A stretch of 64,000 nt of DNA, from NCBI RefSeq assembly GCF_022385335.1, contig NZ_CP092431.1:6944001-7008000 (forward strand), read 5' to 3'. A model generated the notes under the pieces. The model saw only the letters and a program-made list of their open reading frames with translations, was not told the origin of the DNA and ran no database searches. Positions 1-8,772 of the stretch are shown piece after piece (position 1 is the stretch's first letter; every line of letters starts with the position of its first letter). The DNA comes from Streptomyces deccanensis. Its GTDB lineage: Bacteria > Actinomycetota > Actinomycetes > Streptomycetales > Streptomycetaceae. A program made the position numbers and the translations under genes.

Positions 1-48
1 GGAGGGAAAGACGGGCGCGCGCCGGGTGGACCGTTCGGTGCCGGGGTG

Positions 49-390
49 TCACTCGTCGGTGGGGCGCGGCCGCGCGGGCGGCGTGGCGGGTTGCCCGTCC
101 CCGGTGTCCGGGGCACCGGAACCCGCCGGGGCGTCCGGCTTGGACCAGGGCCACTTCAGGCGGCGCCGGGGGTCCGCGTCCGGGGCGTACTCGTACTTCC
201 ACAGCTGGTGCAGCAAGCCGCCCCGGCCGGCGTCGACCCGGCGGTAGACCAGCACCGTCGGCGGGCCGCCGGCGGCGTCGGGCACCGGGACCCGGTACGT
301 CTTCGGGGGGTGCCCGGTGATCCCGAGCAGCACGGGCAGGACGCGTCCGTCGAGGGGGCCGCCCACGAAGGGGGTGTCTTGGCTCTTCAC
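49..390 (-). CDS. hypothetical protein, 113 aa
   Basis: A small soluble protein that I do not recognise as a named family. It starts at a GTG (388-390) whose first residues are MKSQDTPFVGGPLDGR. The core (about residues 8-85) carries the GGPLDG motif often seen in small actinobacterial and phage hypothetical proteins, then a conserved-looking YRVPVPD and LHQLWKYEYAPD stretch; the tail (86-113) is Pro/Ala/Asp-rich and probably disordered. No signal peptide or membrane segment is visible. It follows the TetR gene on the same strand with a 24 bp gap, so the two could share a transcript. Function unknown. Confidence 0.7.
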   Translation of the reverse strand: MKSQDTPFVGGPLDGRVLPVLLGITGHPPKTYRVPVPDAAGGPPTVLVYRRVDAGRGGLLHQLWKYEYAPDADPRRRLKWPWSKPDAPAGSGAPDTGDGQPATPPARPRPTDE

Positions 391-414
391 GGGACCAGTG
401 TCACAGGACCGGCG

Positions 415-1140
415 TCACAGCAGGTGACCGGCGTCGCCGACGAGGGGCAGGACGCGGCGGGCGAGGGCGCCCACGGCGCCGTCGGAGGTCTCCACGGTGA
501 GGGCGTGCCGTACGACGGCGGCGGTCTGCGGGTCGCGGCCGGCGGTGGCGGTGAGACAGGCGACGAACTGCTCGACGAGCCAGTCCCGCAGCTCGCCGAC
601 GTCGGGCCGCTTGCCCTCGTCGAGCCAGATGAGGGAGGCGGCCTCGACGGAGGTGATCCACATACGGACGGTCATCCGCAGCCTCAGGCTCGGCTCGGCC
701 ACCTCCAAGTGCCGCAGGATGTGGTCGGCGGCGGCCCGCCGGACCCCGTCCACGATGGCCGTCGCCCGCGAGGTCTCCACGACGCTGCCGCCCTGGAGCA
801 GGGCGCTGAAGCCGGTGTCGTGGGTGTCCACGAAGGCCAGGTACCGGTCGAGGGCGCGGGCCAGGCGGCGGGTGAGGGGGCCCTCGGCGGGCTCGTCGAA
901 GCAGTGCTCCAGCTCCTCGGCGGCGGTGCGCAGGGCGGCCTCGTAGAGCTGCTGCTTGCCGCCGGGGAAGTAGCGGTAGACGAGGGGGCGGGAGACGCCG
1001 GCCGCCTCGGCGACGTCGTCGAGGGAGACGTCCTCGGGGGTGTTGTGCGCGAACAGCTCCAGGGCCGCGTCCAGCAACTGGCTGCGCCGCTCTTCGACAC
1101 TGAGCCGACGGTATGCGCGGGTGGGGGCGTCGGACGTCAT
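415..1140 (-). CDS. TetR/AcrR-family transcriptional regulator, 241 aa
   Basis: A one-component repressor with an N-terminal helix-turn-helix at about residues 15-60 (SVEERRSQLLDAALELFA, then DVAEAAGVSRPLVYRYFPGG, the usual TetR recognition-helix pattern) and an all-helical ligand-binding C-terminal domain. I chose the ATG at 1138-1140, giving MTSDAPTRAYRRLS; the reading frame extends further upstream but only through a palindromic repeat. It is codirectional with the AurF-like oxygenase gene upstream (1423-2379) and separated from it by a 282 bp repeat-containing gap, so the oxygenase is a possible but unproven target. No inducer can be named from sequence. Confidence 0.9.
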   Translation of the reverse strand: MTSDAPTRAYRRLSVEERRSQLLDAALELFAHNTPEDVSLDDVAEAAGVSRPLVYRYFPGGKQQLYEAALRTAAEELEHCFDEPAEGPLTRRLARALDRYLAFVDTHDTGFSALLQGGSVVETSRATAIVDGVRRAAADHILRHLEVAEPSLRLRMTVRMWITSVEAASLIWLDEGKRPDVGELRDWLVEQFVACLTATAGRDPQTAAVVRHALTVETSDGAVGALARRVLPLVGDAGHLL

Positions 1141-1236
1141 ACCCGCAGAGTAGTCGGGGGTGGGTGGCGGGTGCCGAGATCGCGTCAGGGGGTGGGGGTG
1201 CGGGTTCGTCGGCGGGTGCGGGTGGTTCGTGGTTGC

Positions 1237-1358
1237 TCGCGCAGTTCCCCGCGCCCCTGAAAAGCAGGGGCTGCGCCCCCTGCTTTTCATCCCGCGGCCC
1301 CGTCGCCTTTCAGGCCCGCAGGGGCCTGATGCTTTTAGGGGCGCGGGGAACTGCGCGA
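1237..1358. repeat. large inverted repeat, dispersed palindrome family A
   Basis: Two 22 bp arms at 1237-1258 and 1337-1358 are perfect inverted copies (core GGGGCGCGGGGAACTGCGCG). Between them lies a second hairpin built on AAAAGCAGGGGC and its complement. The same core recurs near 7391, 12190-12290, 28983-29005 and 47854-47875, so this is a dispersed element. It sits between two codirectional genes and could fold into a terminator-like structure in the transcript. Confidence 0.85.
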
Positions 1359-1422
1359 GACGCCCCACCGGAGCCGCACTCGCCCACGCACCCGAACCCC
1401 CGAGTCATGAGGCGCCCAACCC

Positions 1423-2379
1423 CTACCGAAGCAGCCCCGAAGACCGCCACATCCGCCGCCCCACACCCCGCAGCACCCCGATGTCGTCCAGGAAGTCCGT
1501 CAGGCGGTTCGCCCCGGTCTGCATGATGTCGCGACGGTGCTCACTCGCCCGCACCTGGGCGACAGCCGCCCGCTGATCGAGGCCGACGTTCGCGTAGACC
1601 TCGGGGTTGATGAAGGCGACGGAGAAGACGCGGGCGAACTCGCCGGACGTGACGCGGGTGAAGCTCCGGGACAGCCGCGGAGCGGTCACCATCTGGCGGC
1701 GCAGTTCCTCCCGGGCGTAGCGGACGTGCCGCGCCTCCTCGACCACATGGATCCGGGTCACGCCCCGCACCAGCGGCTGGACCCGCTCGTCGGGGAAGGT
1801 CAGCCGCTGCATCCAGTCGAGGATCTCCTCACCGAGCAGCGTCGCCGTGAAGGAGCCCGGCGTCGTCGAGATCGTCTTGAAGACGCGGCCCAGGTTCTGG
1901 TGCAGCCGGCTCACCGGATAGTGCGGGGTGCCGCTCTTGCTGATCAGCCGGGCGAACATCTTCGAGTGCCGGCACTCGTCCTCGATCTCGGTGAGCGCGT
2001 AGCGCACGTGCGCGCTGGTCGCGGCCCGGTCGTAGATGTGCCGGACGAGCAGCTGCATGAGGATGATCTCGAACCAGATGCCGAGGGAGGCCAGCGCCGC
2101 GGCCTCGTGCCGGGACAGCGCGATGCGCTGCTCCTCCGACATCCTCCGCCACATCGGCGTCCCGTACAGGGACACCAGCTCCGGCGGCCAGAACCACTTC
2201 CCGTCCTCGAACGGGGCGTCCCAGTCCAGCTCCTTGTCCGGGTCGAAGGAGTGCTTCGCGGAGGAGACGAGCAGCCGCTCGGCCACCTGTTCCCGGTCCT
2301 TCAGGAGACCGAGCGCGTCGCGCAGCGCCTCCGCCTCCGACTCGGGGTTCGTCGAATCCAGCGAGGTCACCGTAGTCAT
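1423..2379 (-). CDS. AurF-like diiron oxygenase, 318 aa
   Basis: Resembles the AurF/p-aminobenzoate N-oxygenase family (non-haem diiron, ferritin-like helical bundle), which oxidises aryl amines in antibiotic pathways. Visible iron-ligand motifs are EIEDECRHSKMF at about residues 133-144, GEEILD near 185, and HVVEEARHVRYAREEL near 212-227, the paired E/ExxH pattern of the fold. The start is the ATG at 2377-2379 with GAGGAG upstream; the longer frame adds 13 residues with no better site. No biosynthetic genes adjoin it, so the substrate is unknown and it may serve a housekeeping or orphan role. It is divergent from the Pro/Gln-rich membrane protein gene. Confidence 0.8.
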   Translation of the reverse strand: MTTVTSLDSTNPESEAEALRDALGLLKDREQVAERLLVSSAKHSFDPDKELDWDAPFEDGKWFWPPELVSLYGTPMWRRMSEEQRIALSRHEAAALASLGIWFEIILMQLLVRHIYDRAATSAHVRYALTEIEDECRHSKMFARLISKSGTPHYPVSRLHQNLGRVFKTISTTPGSFTATLLGEEILDWMQRLTFPDERVQPLVRGVTRIHVVEEARHVRYAREELRRQMVTAPRLSRSFTRVTSGEFARVFSVAFINPEVYANVGLDQRAAVAQVRASEHRRDIMQTGANRLTDFLDDIGVLRGVGRRMWRSSGLLR

Positions 2380-2510
2380 GGCTGTCGCAGCTCCTCGTAC
2401 GGGATTGCAGGGCGTCACCGGTGTGAGTTACCCACGGTCACCGCTTATGAGACTACTTGTCAGCAAGGCCGTCAATCCTTCGCGCACGACTTGTGCAGTA
2501 GCGTGCTGGC

Positions 2511-3359
2511 GTGTCCATGCCTCCATCACCCCAAGGGCCCTACGGTCAGCAGCCGCCGCACCAGGGGCCGTACGGCCAGCAGCCGTACCCGCCGCATCCG
2601 CAACCACAGCCCCAGCCGCAGCCGTACGGTCAGCAGCCGCACATGCCGCAGCAGTACCCGCCGCAGGCGCAGCCGTACGGCGCGCCCCACCCCGCCGGGT
2701 GGCAGCCCCCACCGCCGCCGAAGAGCCGGGTGGGGCTGATACTCGGGATCGTCGGCGGGGTCGTCGGGCTCGTGGTGCTGGGGTCCGTGGGCCTGTGGGT
2801 CGTCGGGACGCAGAGCACCGGCGGTTTCCCGGAGGCCGAGTACAAGCTGGCCCTGCCCGAGACCGTCCTCGACGGTGAGTACAAGCTGGCCCAGGACCTC
2901 TCCGACTCCGAGGGGCGCCAGGTGGAGGAAGAGGCGGACGGTGCCTTCGACGCCCGTGACGTCACGGCCGCCGTCGCGCAGTACGCGCCCGCGAAAGAGG
3001 GGACCGAGGGCGCCCTGATCGTGTCGGGCATGTACGGCCGGTTCAAGAACACCGACGCGGCCCGCGACAACATGCTGAAGGGCGCGGCCGGGGTCAGCTC
3101 CATCAAGGTGGTCGTGCCGCCCGAGGACTACACCCCGGGCGACTCCGAGCTCACCATCAGCTGCCAGGTCGTCACCCAGAACCAGGCGGGCAGCGAGATC
3201 ACGTACCCGATGTGCGCCTGGGCCGACGGCAACACCGGGGCGTCCGTCGCGGAGCTCAGCGTGGAGAGCGTCGGACAGGACGCCTCGGAGGTGGACGTGG
3301 AGGCCTTCGCGGAGCGCACCCTCCAGGTCCGCTCCGAACTCCGGCAGCCGATCAGCTGA
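2511..3359 (+). CDS. proline/glutamine-rich single-pass membrane protein, 282 aa
   Basis: The N-terminal 75 residues are a low-complexity Pro/Gln/Tyr/Gly segment with repeated PYGQQP units, followed by one transmembrane helix (about 78-102, VGLILGIVGGVVGLVVLGSV) and a C-terminal domain of about 175 residues that would lie outside the membrane. This architecture is common in Streptomyces and has no assigned function. Start is GTG at 2511, or ATG two codons later. The last 8 bases overlap the end of the convergent DUF3291 gene, so the two stop codons lie inside each other's genes. Confidence 0.8.
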   Translation: MSMPPSPQGPYGQQPPHQGPYGQQPYPPHPQPQPQPQPYGQQPHMPQQYPPQAQPYGAPHPAGWQPPPPPKSRVGLILGIVGGVVGLVVLGSVGLWVVGTQSTGGFPEAEYKLALPETVLDGEYKLAQDLSDSEGRQVEEEADGAFDARDVTAAVAQYAPAKEGTEGALIVSGMYGRFKNTDAARDNMLKGAAGVSSIKVVVPPEDYTPGDSELTISCQVVTQNQAGSEITYPMCAWADGNTGASVAELSVESVGQDASEVDVEAFAERTLQVRSELRQPIS

Positions 3360-3885
3360 GGACCGCGTCCGGCGCGGCGGGCTCCGCCGGCCCCTCCGGC
3401 CCAGCCGGTTCCGTCGGCCCCTCCGGTGCAGCCGGTGCAGCCGGGAACGACGTGCGCAAGGTGAAGGCGTACGGGGTCGGGCCGTGGGCGCGGAGGTGGT
3501 GGATCCGTTCCTCCGCCTCGGCCACGGTGGGGTGGTGGCCGGCCGGGACCCACCACAGGGCGGTCGCCGCCTCGCTCAGCCGCTCGAACCACTCCCGCCT
3601 GCGGGACAGCAACTCCCGGTGCTGCCCCTGGTACATGAAGGCGGTCAGGGCGTCGGTGTCCCGCCACACCGACATGTTGATGATCAGCCACTCGTCGCCG
3701 AGGACGGGGATGTCGGTCGCGTTGCCGGAGTCGCTCTGCAGGCGCCAGACGAAACCGGGGGAGCGGTCCGCGACCGCGTTCACCGGGTCGAGGGCGTCGA
3801 CGAAGTCCTTCAACTGGGGCGAATCCAGCGGGGCTTGGAGGCGGGCGATGTTCACCTGGGCGAGTTCGTACGCGGCGGTCGTCAT
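3352..3885 (-). CDS. DUF3291-domain protein, 177 aa
   Basis: A compact protein starting at the ATG complementary to 3883-3885 (MTTAAYELAQVNIARL). The pattern AQVNIARLQAPLDSPQLKDFVDALDPVNAVADRSPGFVWRL, the DEWLIINMSVW strand and the WWVPAGHHPTVAEAEERI segment match the DUF3291 family, a dimeric alpha/beta-barrel fold related to antibiotic-biosynthesis monooxygenases (recalled, not searched). The last 35 residues are a Pro/Ala/Glu repeat tail (PEGPTEPAGPEGPAEP). It converges on the upstream membrane protein gene with an 8 bp overlap. Biochemical role unknown. Confidence 0.8.
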   Translation of the reverse strand: MTTAAYELAQVNIARLQAPLDSPQLKDFVDALDPVNAVADRSPGFVWRLQSDSGNATDIPVLGDEWLIINMSVWRDTDALTAFMYQGQHRELLSRRREWFERLSEAATALWWVPAGHHPTVAEAEERIHHLRAHGPTPYAFTLRTSFPAAPAAPEGPTEPAGPEGPAEPAAPDAVLS

Positions 3886-3994
3886 GGGCGAACGGTAGGC
3901 CGGGTGGGGGCCGGGACGACATCGCTTATCTCGGATGGTGGGCGTGGTGCGGGCCGCGCGCGCCGGTGACTTCTCGCGCGGTCCCCCGCACCCC

Positions 3995-5464
3995 TCACGG
4001 GGCGTCGGAGGCCTTGAGCACCGCCCGCATCACCTCCCGCGCGATCGGTGCCGCGTCCCCACCCCCGCTGATGTCGCCCCGTACCGCCTCCGCGTCCTCC
4101 ACCACCACCGCGACGGCCACCTGCGGTTCGATCGCGTCGTCGGCCTGGGCCCAGCCGATGAACCAGGCGAAGGGCGTGCCGGAGTTGCCCATGCCGTGCT
4201 GGGCGGTGCCGGTCTTGCCGCCGACGGTGGCGTGGCGTAGGGCGGCGTTGGCGCCGGTGCCGTCCTCGACGACGCCGCGCATGAGGTCGCGCAGCCGGCG
4301 CGCGGTGGTGGGGGCCATGGCCTGGCGCAGGGTGCGCGTGCCCGAGCCGGTGACCGTGCGGCCGCTCGCCGTGGTGGTGCGTTCGACCAGGTACGGCGAC
4401 CGCACCGAGCCGCCGCCCGCGACGGCCGCCGTGACGAGCGCCATCTGCAGGGGCGTGGCCCGGGTGTCGTACTGGCCGATGGAGGAGAGGGCGAGCTGGG
4501 CCCGGTCCATCTCGGTGTCGAAGGTGCTGGGGGCGACCGAGAAGGGGATCCGCAGACCGGAGTCGTTGAAACCGAAGGCGCGGGCGGTGTCCGTCATGGC
4601 GTCGAGCCCGACGTCCACGCCCAGCTTCGCGAAGACCGTGTTGCAGGACCACTCGAAGGCATAGCGCAGCGAGGCGTTCTCACAGCCCTCGACCTCGTTG
4701 GCGAGGGACGTCGTGGTGCCCGGCAGGGTGTACGGGTCGGGGGAGCGGGTCGGGGCGTCGAGGTCCTCGACCACCCCGGTGTCCAGCGCGGCGGCCGCCG
4801 TCACCACCTTGAACGTCGAGCCCGGCGGATAGGTCTGCCGCACCGCCCGGTTGAGCATCGGCCTGCTCGCGTCCCCGTTCAGCCGCGCCCACGCCTCGGC
4901 CGCCTCGCGCCCGTTGCCGGAGAGCGCTCCGGGGTCGTACGACGGCCGGGAGACCAGTGCCAGGACGCGTCCGGTGGCCGGTTCGAGCGCGACGACCGCG
5001 CCCCGGCGGGTGCCGAGCCCCAGGTACGCCGCCCGCTGCGCCGCCTCCTGGATCGTGGTGACGACCGCGCCGCCCGCGTTCCGGTCGCGGGTGATGTCGT
5101 TCCACAGCGGGAGGAAGGACAGCATCGGGTCGCTGCCGTCGAGCAGGGAGTCCTCCGCGTGCTCCAGGAACGTCGTCCCGTACACCTGCGAGGCGAAGCC
5201 CGTGACCGGCGCGTACAACGGGCCGTCCCGGTACGTCCGTTCGTAGCGCAGCTGCTCCCCGGTGTCCTTCGAGCCGGTGACCGGGCGCCCCCCGACCACG
5301 ATGTCCCCGCGCGGCTGGCCCCAACGGGCGATCTCCGGGCGGCGGTTGGCGGGGTTGTCGTCGTAGGCCCGGGACTGCAGGACCTGGACGCGGGTGGCGT
5401 TGGCGAGGAGGGCGAGCAGCAGCAGGGCGCACAGGGCGGCGGCCCGGCGGATGTATGTGGTCAT
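3995..5464 (-). CDS. class B penicillin-binding protein (transpeptidase), 489 aa
   Basis: A membrane-anchored peptidoglycan transpeptidase. One N-terminal helix (residues 6-24) is followed by the PBP dimerisation domain and a transpeptidase domain with the serine motif STFK in YPPGSTFKVVTAAAALDTG, the SxN motif SCN (WSCNTVFAKLG) and the KTG motif in GGKTGTAQHG. The ATG at 5462-5464 overlaps the stop of the upstream RodA/FtsW gene in an ATGA, so the pair is translationally coupled and the products probably form a glycosyltransferase-transpeptidase complex. The track-length frame to 6049 is spurious because it runs through the upstream gene. Size fits the PbpA-type proteins of Streptomyces. I cannot tell whether this pair serves elongation, sporulation or division. 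Confidence 0.93.
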   Translation of the reverse strand: MTTYIRRAAALCALLLLALLANATRVQVLQSRAYDDNPANRRPEIARWGQPRGDIVVGGRPVTGSKDTGEQLRYERTYRDGPLYAPVTGFASQVYGTTFLEHAEDSLLDGSDPMLSFLPLWNDITRDRNAGGAVVTTIQEAAQRAAYLGLGTRRGAVVALEPATGRVLALVSRPSYDPGALSGNGREAAEAWARLNGDASRPMLNRAVRQTYPPGSTFKVVTAAAALDTGVVEDLDAPTRSPDPYTLPGTTTSLANEVEGCENASLRYAFEWSCNTVFAKLGVDVGLDAMTDTARAFGFNDSGLRIPFSVAPSTFDTEMDRAQLALSSIGQYDTRATPLQMALVTAAVAGGGSVRSPYLVERTTTASGRTVTGSGTRTLRQAMAPTTARRLRDLMRGVVEDGTGANAALRHATVGGKTGTAQHGMGNSGTPFAWFIGWAQADDAIEPQVAVAVVVEDAEAVRGDISGGGDAAPIAREVMRAVLKASDAP

Positions 5465-6888
5465 GCGCCCCGGCCCTCCCCACGCGCCCCCCGGCCCTGC
5501 GGGCTCTCGGGCGGCGGTCCGGGGGCGTACTGCCTCCGGGAGGAGTCGCTGAGCCGGATCAGCAGCGCCACGATGACCCAGTTGGTGACGACGGACGAGC
5601 CGCCCTGGGCGAGGAAGGGCATCGCCATGCCGGTCAGCGGGATGAGGCCCATGACTCCGCCGGCGATGACGAAGACCTGGAGGGCGACGATCGAGGCGAG
5701 GCCGGTGGCCAGGAGCCGCCCGAAGGGGTCCCGCAGGGCGAGACCGGCCCGGTAGCCGCGCTCCACCAGCAGGGCGTAGAGCAGGAAGATCGCGGAGAGT
5801 CCGGCCAGGCCCAGCTCCTCGCCCGCCGTGGCCAGGATGAAGTCGGACTTGGCGGCGAAGCCGATCAGGATGGAGTGGCCGAGGCCGAGCCCGGTGCCGA
5901 GCAGCCCGCCGGCGGCGAACGCGAAGAGGGACTGGGCGAGTTGGTTGGCACCCTGCCCCGCCTCGATCGACGCGAACGGGTGCAGCCAGTCCTCGACGCG
6001 GCTGTGGACGTGCGGTTCCAGCCAGCCGACGGCGACCGCGCCCACGCACGCCAGCAGCAGCCCCACCGCGATCCAGCCGGTGCGGCCCGTGGCGACGTAC
6101 AGCATGATCACGAACAGACCGAAGAACAGCAGGGAGGTGCCCAGGTCCCGTTCCAGGACCAGGACGCCGACGCTCAGCAGCCAGATGGTGACGATCGGGC
6201 CGAGGACCCGCCCGGTGGGCAGTTGCAGGCGCTTGAAGCGCCAGATCTGACGTCCGGCGTACGCCAGCGCGTTACGGTTCGCCGCGAGGTAGCTGGCGAA
6301 GAACAGCGCGAGCAGCACCTTGGCGAACTCGCCCGGCTGGATGGAGAACCCGGCGATCCGTACCCAGATCCGGGCCCCGTTGACCGGCGGGAAGAGGATC
6401 GGCAGCGCCAGCAGCGCGAGCGCGGCCACCACCGAGACGTACGCGTACCGCTGGAGCACCCGGTGGTCGCGCAGCAGTGCCACGACGGTGATGAACAGCG
6501 CCACCCCGAGCGTCGACCAGTTCAGCTGCGCGGGCGCCGCCTGGTCGGCCGGGGTCTCCAGATCGAGCCGGTGGATCAGCACCAGACCCAGCCCGTTGAG
6601 GAGCACCGCGATCGGCAGCAGCAGCGGATCGGCGTACGGCGCCCGCAGCCTGACCACCAGATGGGCCAGCAGCGCGAGCACGCCGAGCCCGGCGCCGTAG
6701 TCGGCGGCGCCGGGCGGGACGGTGCCGTTCTTGGCCAGACCCACAGCGCAGTAGCCGTACACGGAGAGCAGGACGGCCACGACGGTGAGGGTGAACTCGA
6801 CGCCTCGGCGCCGGAGCAGGCGTACGGCGGGCGGCGGGGACGGATCCGGGGGATCCGCCGCCAGGGTCCTTCCGGCCTTGGTGGTCAT
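5461..6888 (-). CDS. FtsW/RodA/SpoVE-family peptidoglycan glycosyltransferase, 475 aa
   Basis: A SEDS-family polytopic membrane protein that polymerises lipid II into glycan strands. Many hydrophobic helices are seen, with the signature region GARIWVRIAGFSIQPGEFAK at about residue 200, the catalytic-loop region near VHSRVEDWLHPF, and the C-terminal AGGVMGLIPLTGMAMPFLAQGGSS motif typical of the family. The start is ATG at 6886-6888 with AGGTAAG upstream. It is coupled by a 4 bp overlap to the class B PBP downstream. Streptomyces carry several SEDS/PBP pairs. The paralogue cannot be named with certainty, so I leave the symbol empty. Confidence 0.93.
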   Translation of the reverse strand: MTTKAGRTLAADPPDPSPPPAVRLLRRRGVEFTLTVVAVLLSVYGYCAVGLAKNGTVPPGAADYGAGLGVLALLAHLVVRLRAPYADPLLLPIAVLLNGLGLVLIHRLDLETPADQAAPAQLNWSTLGVALFITVVALLRDHRVLQRYAYVSVVAALALLALPILFPPVNGARIWVRIAGFSIQPGEFAKVLLALFFASYLAANRNALAYAGRQIWRFKRLQLPTGRVLGPIVTIWLLSVGVLVLERDLGTSLLFFGLFVIMLYVATGRTGWIAVGLLLACVGAVAVGWLEPHVHSRVEDWLHPFASIEAGQGANQLAQSLFAFAAGGLLGTGLGLGHSILIGFAAKSDFILATAGEELGLAGLSAIFLLYALLVERGYRAGLALRDPFGRLLATGLASIVALQVFVIAGGVMGLIPLTGMAMPFLAQGGSSVVTNWVIVALLIRLSDSSRRQYAPGPPPESPQGRGARGEGRGA

Positions 6889-6942
6889 GCCCGGAACTTA
6901 CCTAAATGGGACCCTTCAGGGATGACTTGCGCGGTTTGTCGC

Positions 6943-7302
6943 TCAGGCGTCGCACCAGCGGGGCGCCTTGAAGGGGGCGATGAAGCGGGCCGAGCCCCAG
7001 GCCCAGGTGCCGTCGACGAGCAGGTACCACTGCCGGTTGCCGTCGACGCTCTGGCCCTCGGCCCGGCAGTAGATCTTGACGATCTCGCCGTAGTGCGCGA
7101 CCCGGATGACCGAACCTCCACGGGTCGGCGCGCTGCGCAGCACGAGACCGGTGCGGGCGACGACCTCACCGTTGACGATCTGCTTGCTCTCCCGGGGGTC
7201 CTCCGCGCCGGCACCGAGAGCGGGAGTCGTGGCCGCGAACGCCACGAGGGCGCCACCGGCAGCCGCTATACCGAACCGCATGAGCAGAATCCGCAGGGAC
7301 AT
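6943..7302 (-). CDS. secreted SH3-like domain protein, 119 aa
   Basis: An exported small protein: a signal peptide of about 30 residues (MSLRILLMRFGIAAAGGALV..., cleavage likely after TPALGAGA) followed by one bacterial SH3-like domain (VVARTGLVLRSAPTRGGSVI, then GEIVKIYCRAEGQSVDG and QWYLLVDGTWAWGSARFI). Two cysteines in the mature part (YCRAE and the C-terminal WCDA) could form a disulphide. The start ATG at 7300-7302 has GGAGGAG upstream. Such domains usually bind cell wall or ligands. The gene stands alone between the SEDS gene and a sensor kinase on the same strand. Confidence 0.85.
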   Translation of the reverse strand: MSLRILLMRFGIAAAGGALVAFAATTPALGAGAEDPRESKQIVNGEVVARTGLVLRSAPTRGGSVIRVAHYGEIVKIYCRAEGQSVDGNRQWYLLVDGTWAWGSARFIAPFKAPRWCDA

Positions 7303-7458
7303 CTGAAGCTCCTCCAGAAGAAAAGGGGGCGAGTCTGACTATTCGCCACGCTAGGAGGAGGGAGGACGGGGCGCCTTCTCCAATGGGCCATCAGAGCAGC
7401 GCGCCCCGTCAGGGGCGCGGGGCTGCGTCTGATGTGCGGCTCCGACGCGTGGGCGCGA

Positions 7459-8772
7459 TCAACCCCCACTGACAGGCAGTCGCAGAACGACCAACGCACC
7501 CCCGTCGGGAGCGTTTTCAAATCCCAACCGAGCCCCCAACACCTCCGCCTGCCCCACGGCGATGGTCAACCCCAGCCCGTGCCCCTTGCTGGAACCCTCC
7601 GTACGAAACCGCTGCGGCCCCTCGGTCAACAGGTACTCCGGGAACCCGTTCCCGTGATCCCGCACGCTCACCACGGCACCTTCCACGGTCACCACCACCG
7701 GCGGCGCCCCGTGCTTGTGCGCGTTGGCCACCAGGTTCCCCACCACCCGCTCCAGCCGCCGCCGGTCCGTCTCCACCCACGCGTCCTCGACGATCCGCAC
7801 CTCCGTGTCGCCGCTCGCGTGCGCGGCCACCCGCTCCGCCAGCAGCCCGAGCCGGATCGCGTCCAGGTCCAGCCGCTCGCTCCCCGCGTCCAGCCGCGAG
7901 ATCTCCAGCAGATCCTCGGTCAGCGTCCGCAGCGCGGCGACCCGGTCCCGCACCAGCTCCGTCGGCCGCCCCTCCGGCAGCAGTTCCGCCGCCGCGTGCA
8001 GTCCGGTCAACGGCGTACGCAGCTCGTGCGCGACGTCCGCCGTGAACCGCTGCTCGCCGACCAGCTTCCGCTGCAGCGTGGACGCCATGGTGTCGAGCGC
8101 GGCGGCCACCGCGGCCACCTCGTCGCGGTACCGCGCCGGGTCCGTCGTACGGGGATCGCCGACCCGCGCGTCCAGGTCGCCCGCGCTGATCCGCCGGGCC
8201 ACCTGGGACGTCGTGCGCAGCCGTCGGGTGACCCCGCTGACGCCCAGCGCGCCGATGGCCAGGGTCACCCCGATCGCCAGCGCCGAGGAGCCCAGGATGG
8301 CCCGGTCCAGGTTCTCGATGGTGGCCGCGCTCTGCGCGTAGTCGATCCGTACGGCGAGGGCGCGGCCGTCGGCGGGGGCGGCGGCCCACATCGAGGGCAC
8401 CCCGGAGACGACCCCGACCATCGTGCCGCGCCGCCCGCTCACCGCCAGCTCACGCAGCTCCCTCGGCAGGCCGCGCGGATCGACCCCGGAATCGGGCGGG
8501 AGGCGGTTCCCGGCCTCGTACGCCTCGGCCGCCTCGTCGAGCCGGACGAGGGCGCGGGAACGGGCGTCGCTCACGGTCCGGTTGGTGACGGAGACATGCA
8601 CGAGGGCGCCGAGCAGCGCGGCCAGCCCACAGCACATGACCGTGATGAAGGCCAGCGCCTTCCAGGTGAGCGAGGAGGTCCAACGCGGCGGGCCGAACCG
8701 TTTCCGCCCGGGCCTCGCGGGTCCCGCGGGTCTCGTCGTTCTCGCGGGCCCCGCGGGTCTCGTGGCGCTCAC
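7459..8772 (-). CDS. sensor histidine kinase, 437 aa
   Basis: A membrane sensor kinase with an N-terminal cytoplasmic Pro/Ala/Arg segment, a first helix (KALAFITVMCCGLAALLGAL), an extracellular sensor region of about 100 residues, a second helix (SSALAIGVTLAIGALG), a HAMP linker, the H-box VAHELRTPLTG, N-box NLVANAHKHG and G-boxes RDHGNGFP and GSSKGHGLGLTIA. The GTG at 8770-8772 overlaps the stop of the upstream lipoprotein gene as GTGA; the much longer frame to 9654 crosses that gene and is not real. No response regulator gene lies on either side, so its partner must be encoded elsewhere. Confidence 0.9.
   Translation of the reverse strand: MSATRPAGPARTTRPAGPARPGRKRFGPPRWTSSLTWKALAFITVMCCGLAALLGALVHVSVTNRTVSDARSRALVRLDEAAEAYEAGNRLPPDSGVDPRGLPRELRELAVSGRRGTMVGVVSGVPSMWAAAPADGRALAVRIDYAQSAATIENLDRAILGSSALAIGVTLAIGALGVSGVTRRLRTTSQVARRISAGDLDARVGDPRTTDPARYRDEVAAVAAALDTMASTLQRKLVGEQRFTADVAHELRTPLTGLHAAAELLPEGRPTELVRDRVAALRTLTEDLLEISRLDAGSERLDLDAIRLGLLAERVAAHASGDTEVRIVEDAWVETDRRRLERVVGNLVANAHKHGAPPVVVTVEGAVVSVRDHGNGFPEYLLTEGPQRFRTEGSSKGHGLGLTIAVGQAEVLGARLGFENAPDGGALVVLRLPVSGG

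Noticed and set aside
46..1260. 404-codon open frame on the plus strand across the first three genes
   Set aside because: It is antisense to a clear TetR gene and a hypothetical gene, has Gly/Arg-biased composition, and lies in the shadow frame typical of high-GC DNA.
5465..6049. Upstream extension of the PBP frame
   Set aside because: It overlaps the FtsW/RodA gene and reads as low-complexity Arg/Ala/Pro; the ATG in the ATGA overlap is a far better start.
5455..7338. 627-codon plus-strand frame
   Set aside because: Gln/Glu/Arg-rich antisense shadow of the RodA/FtsW gene with no domain signal.
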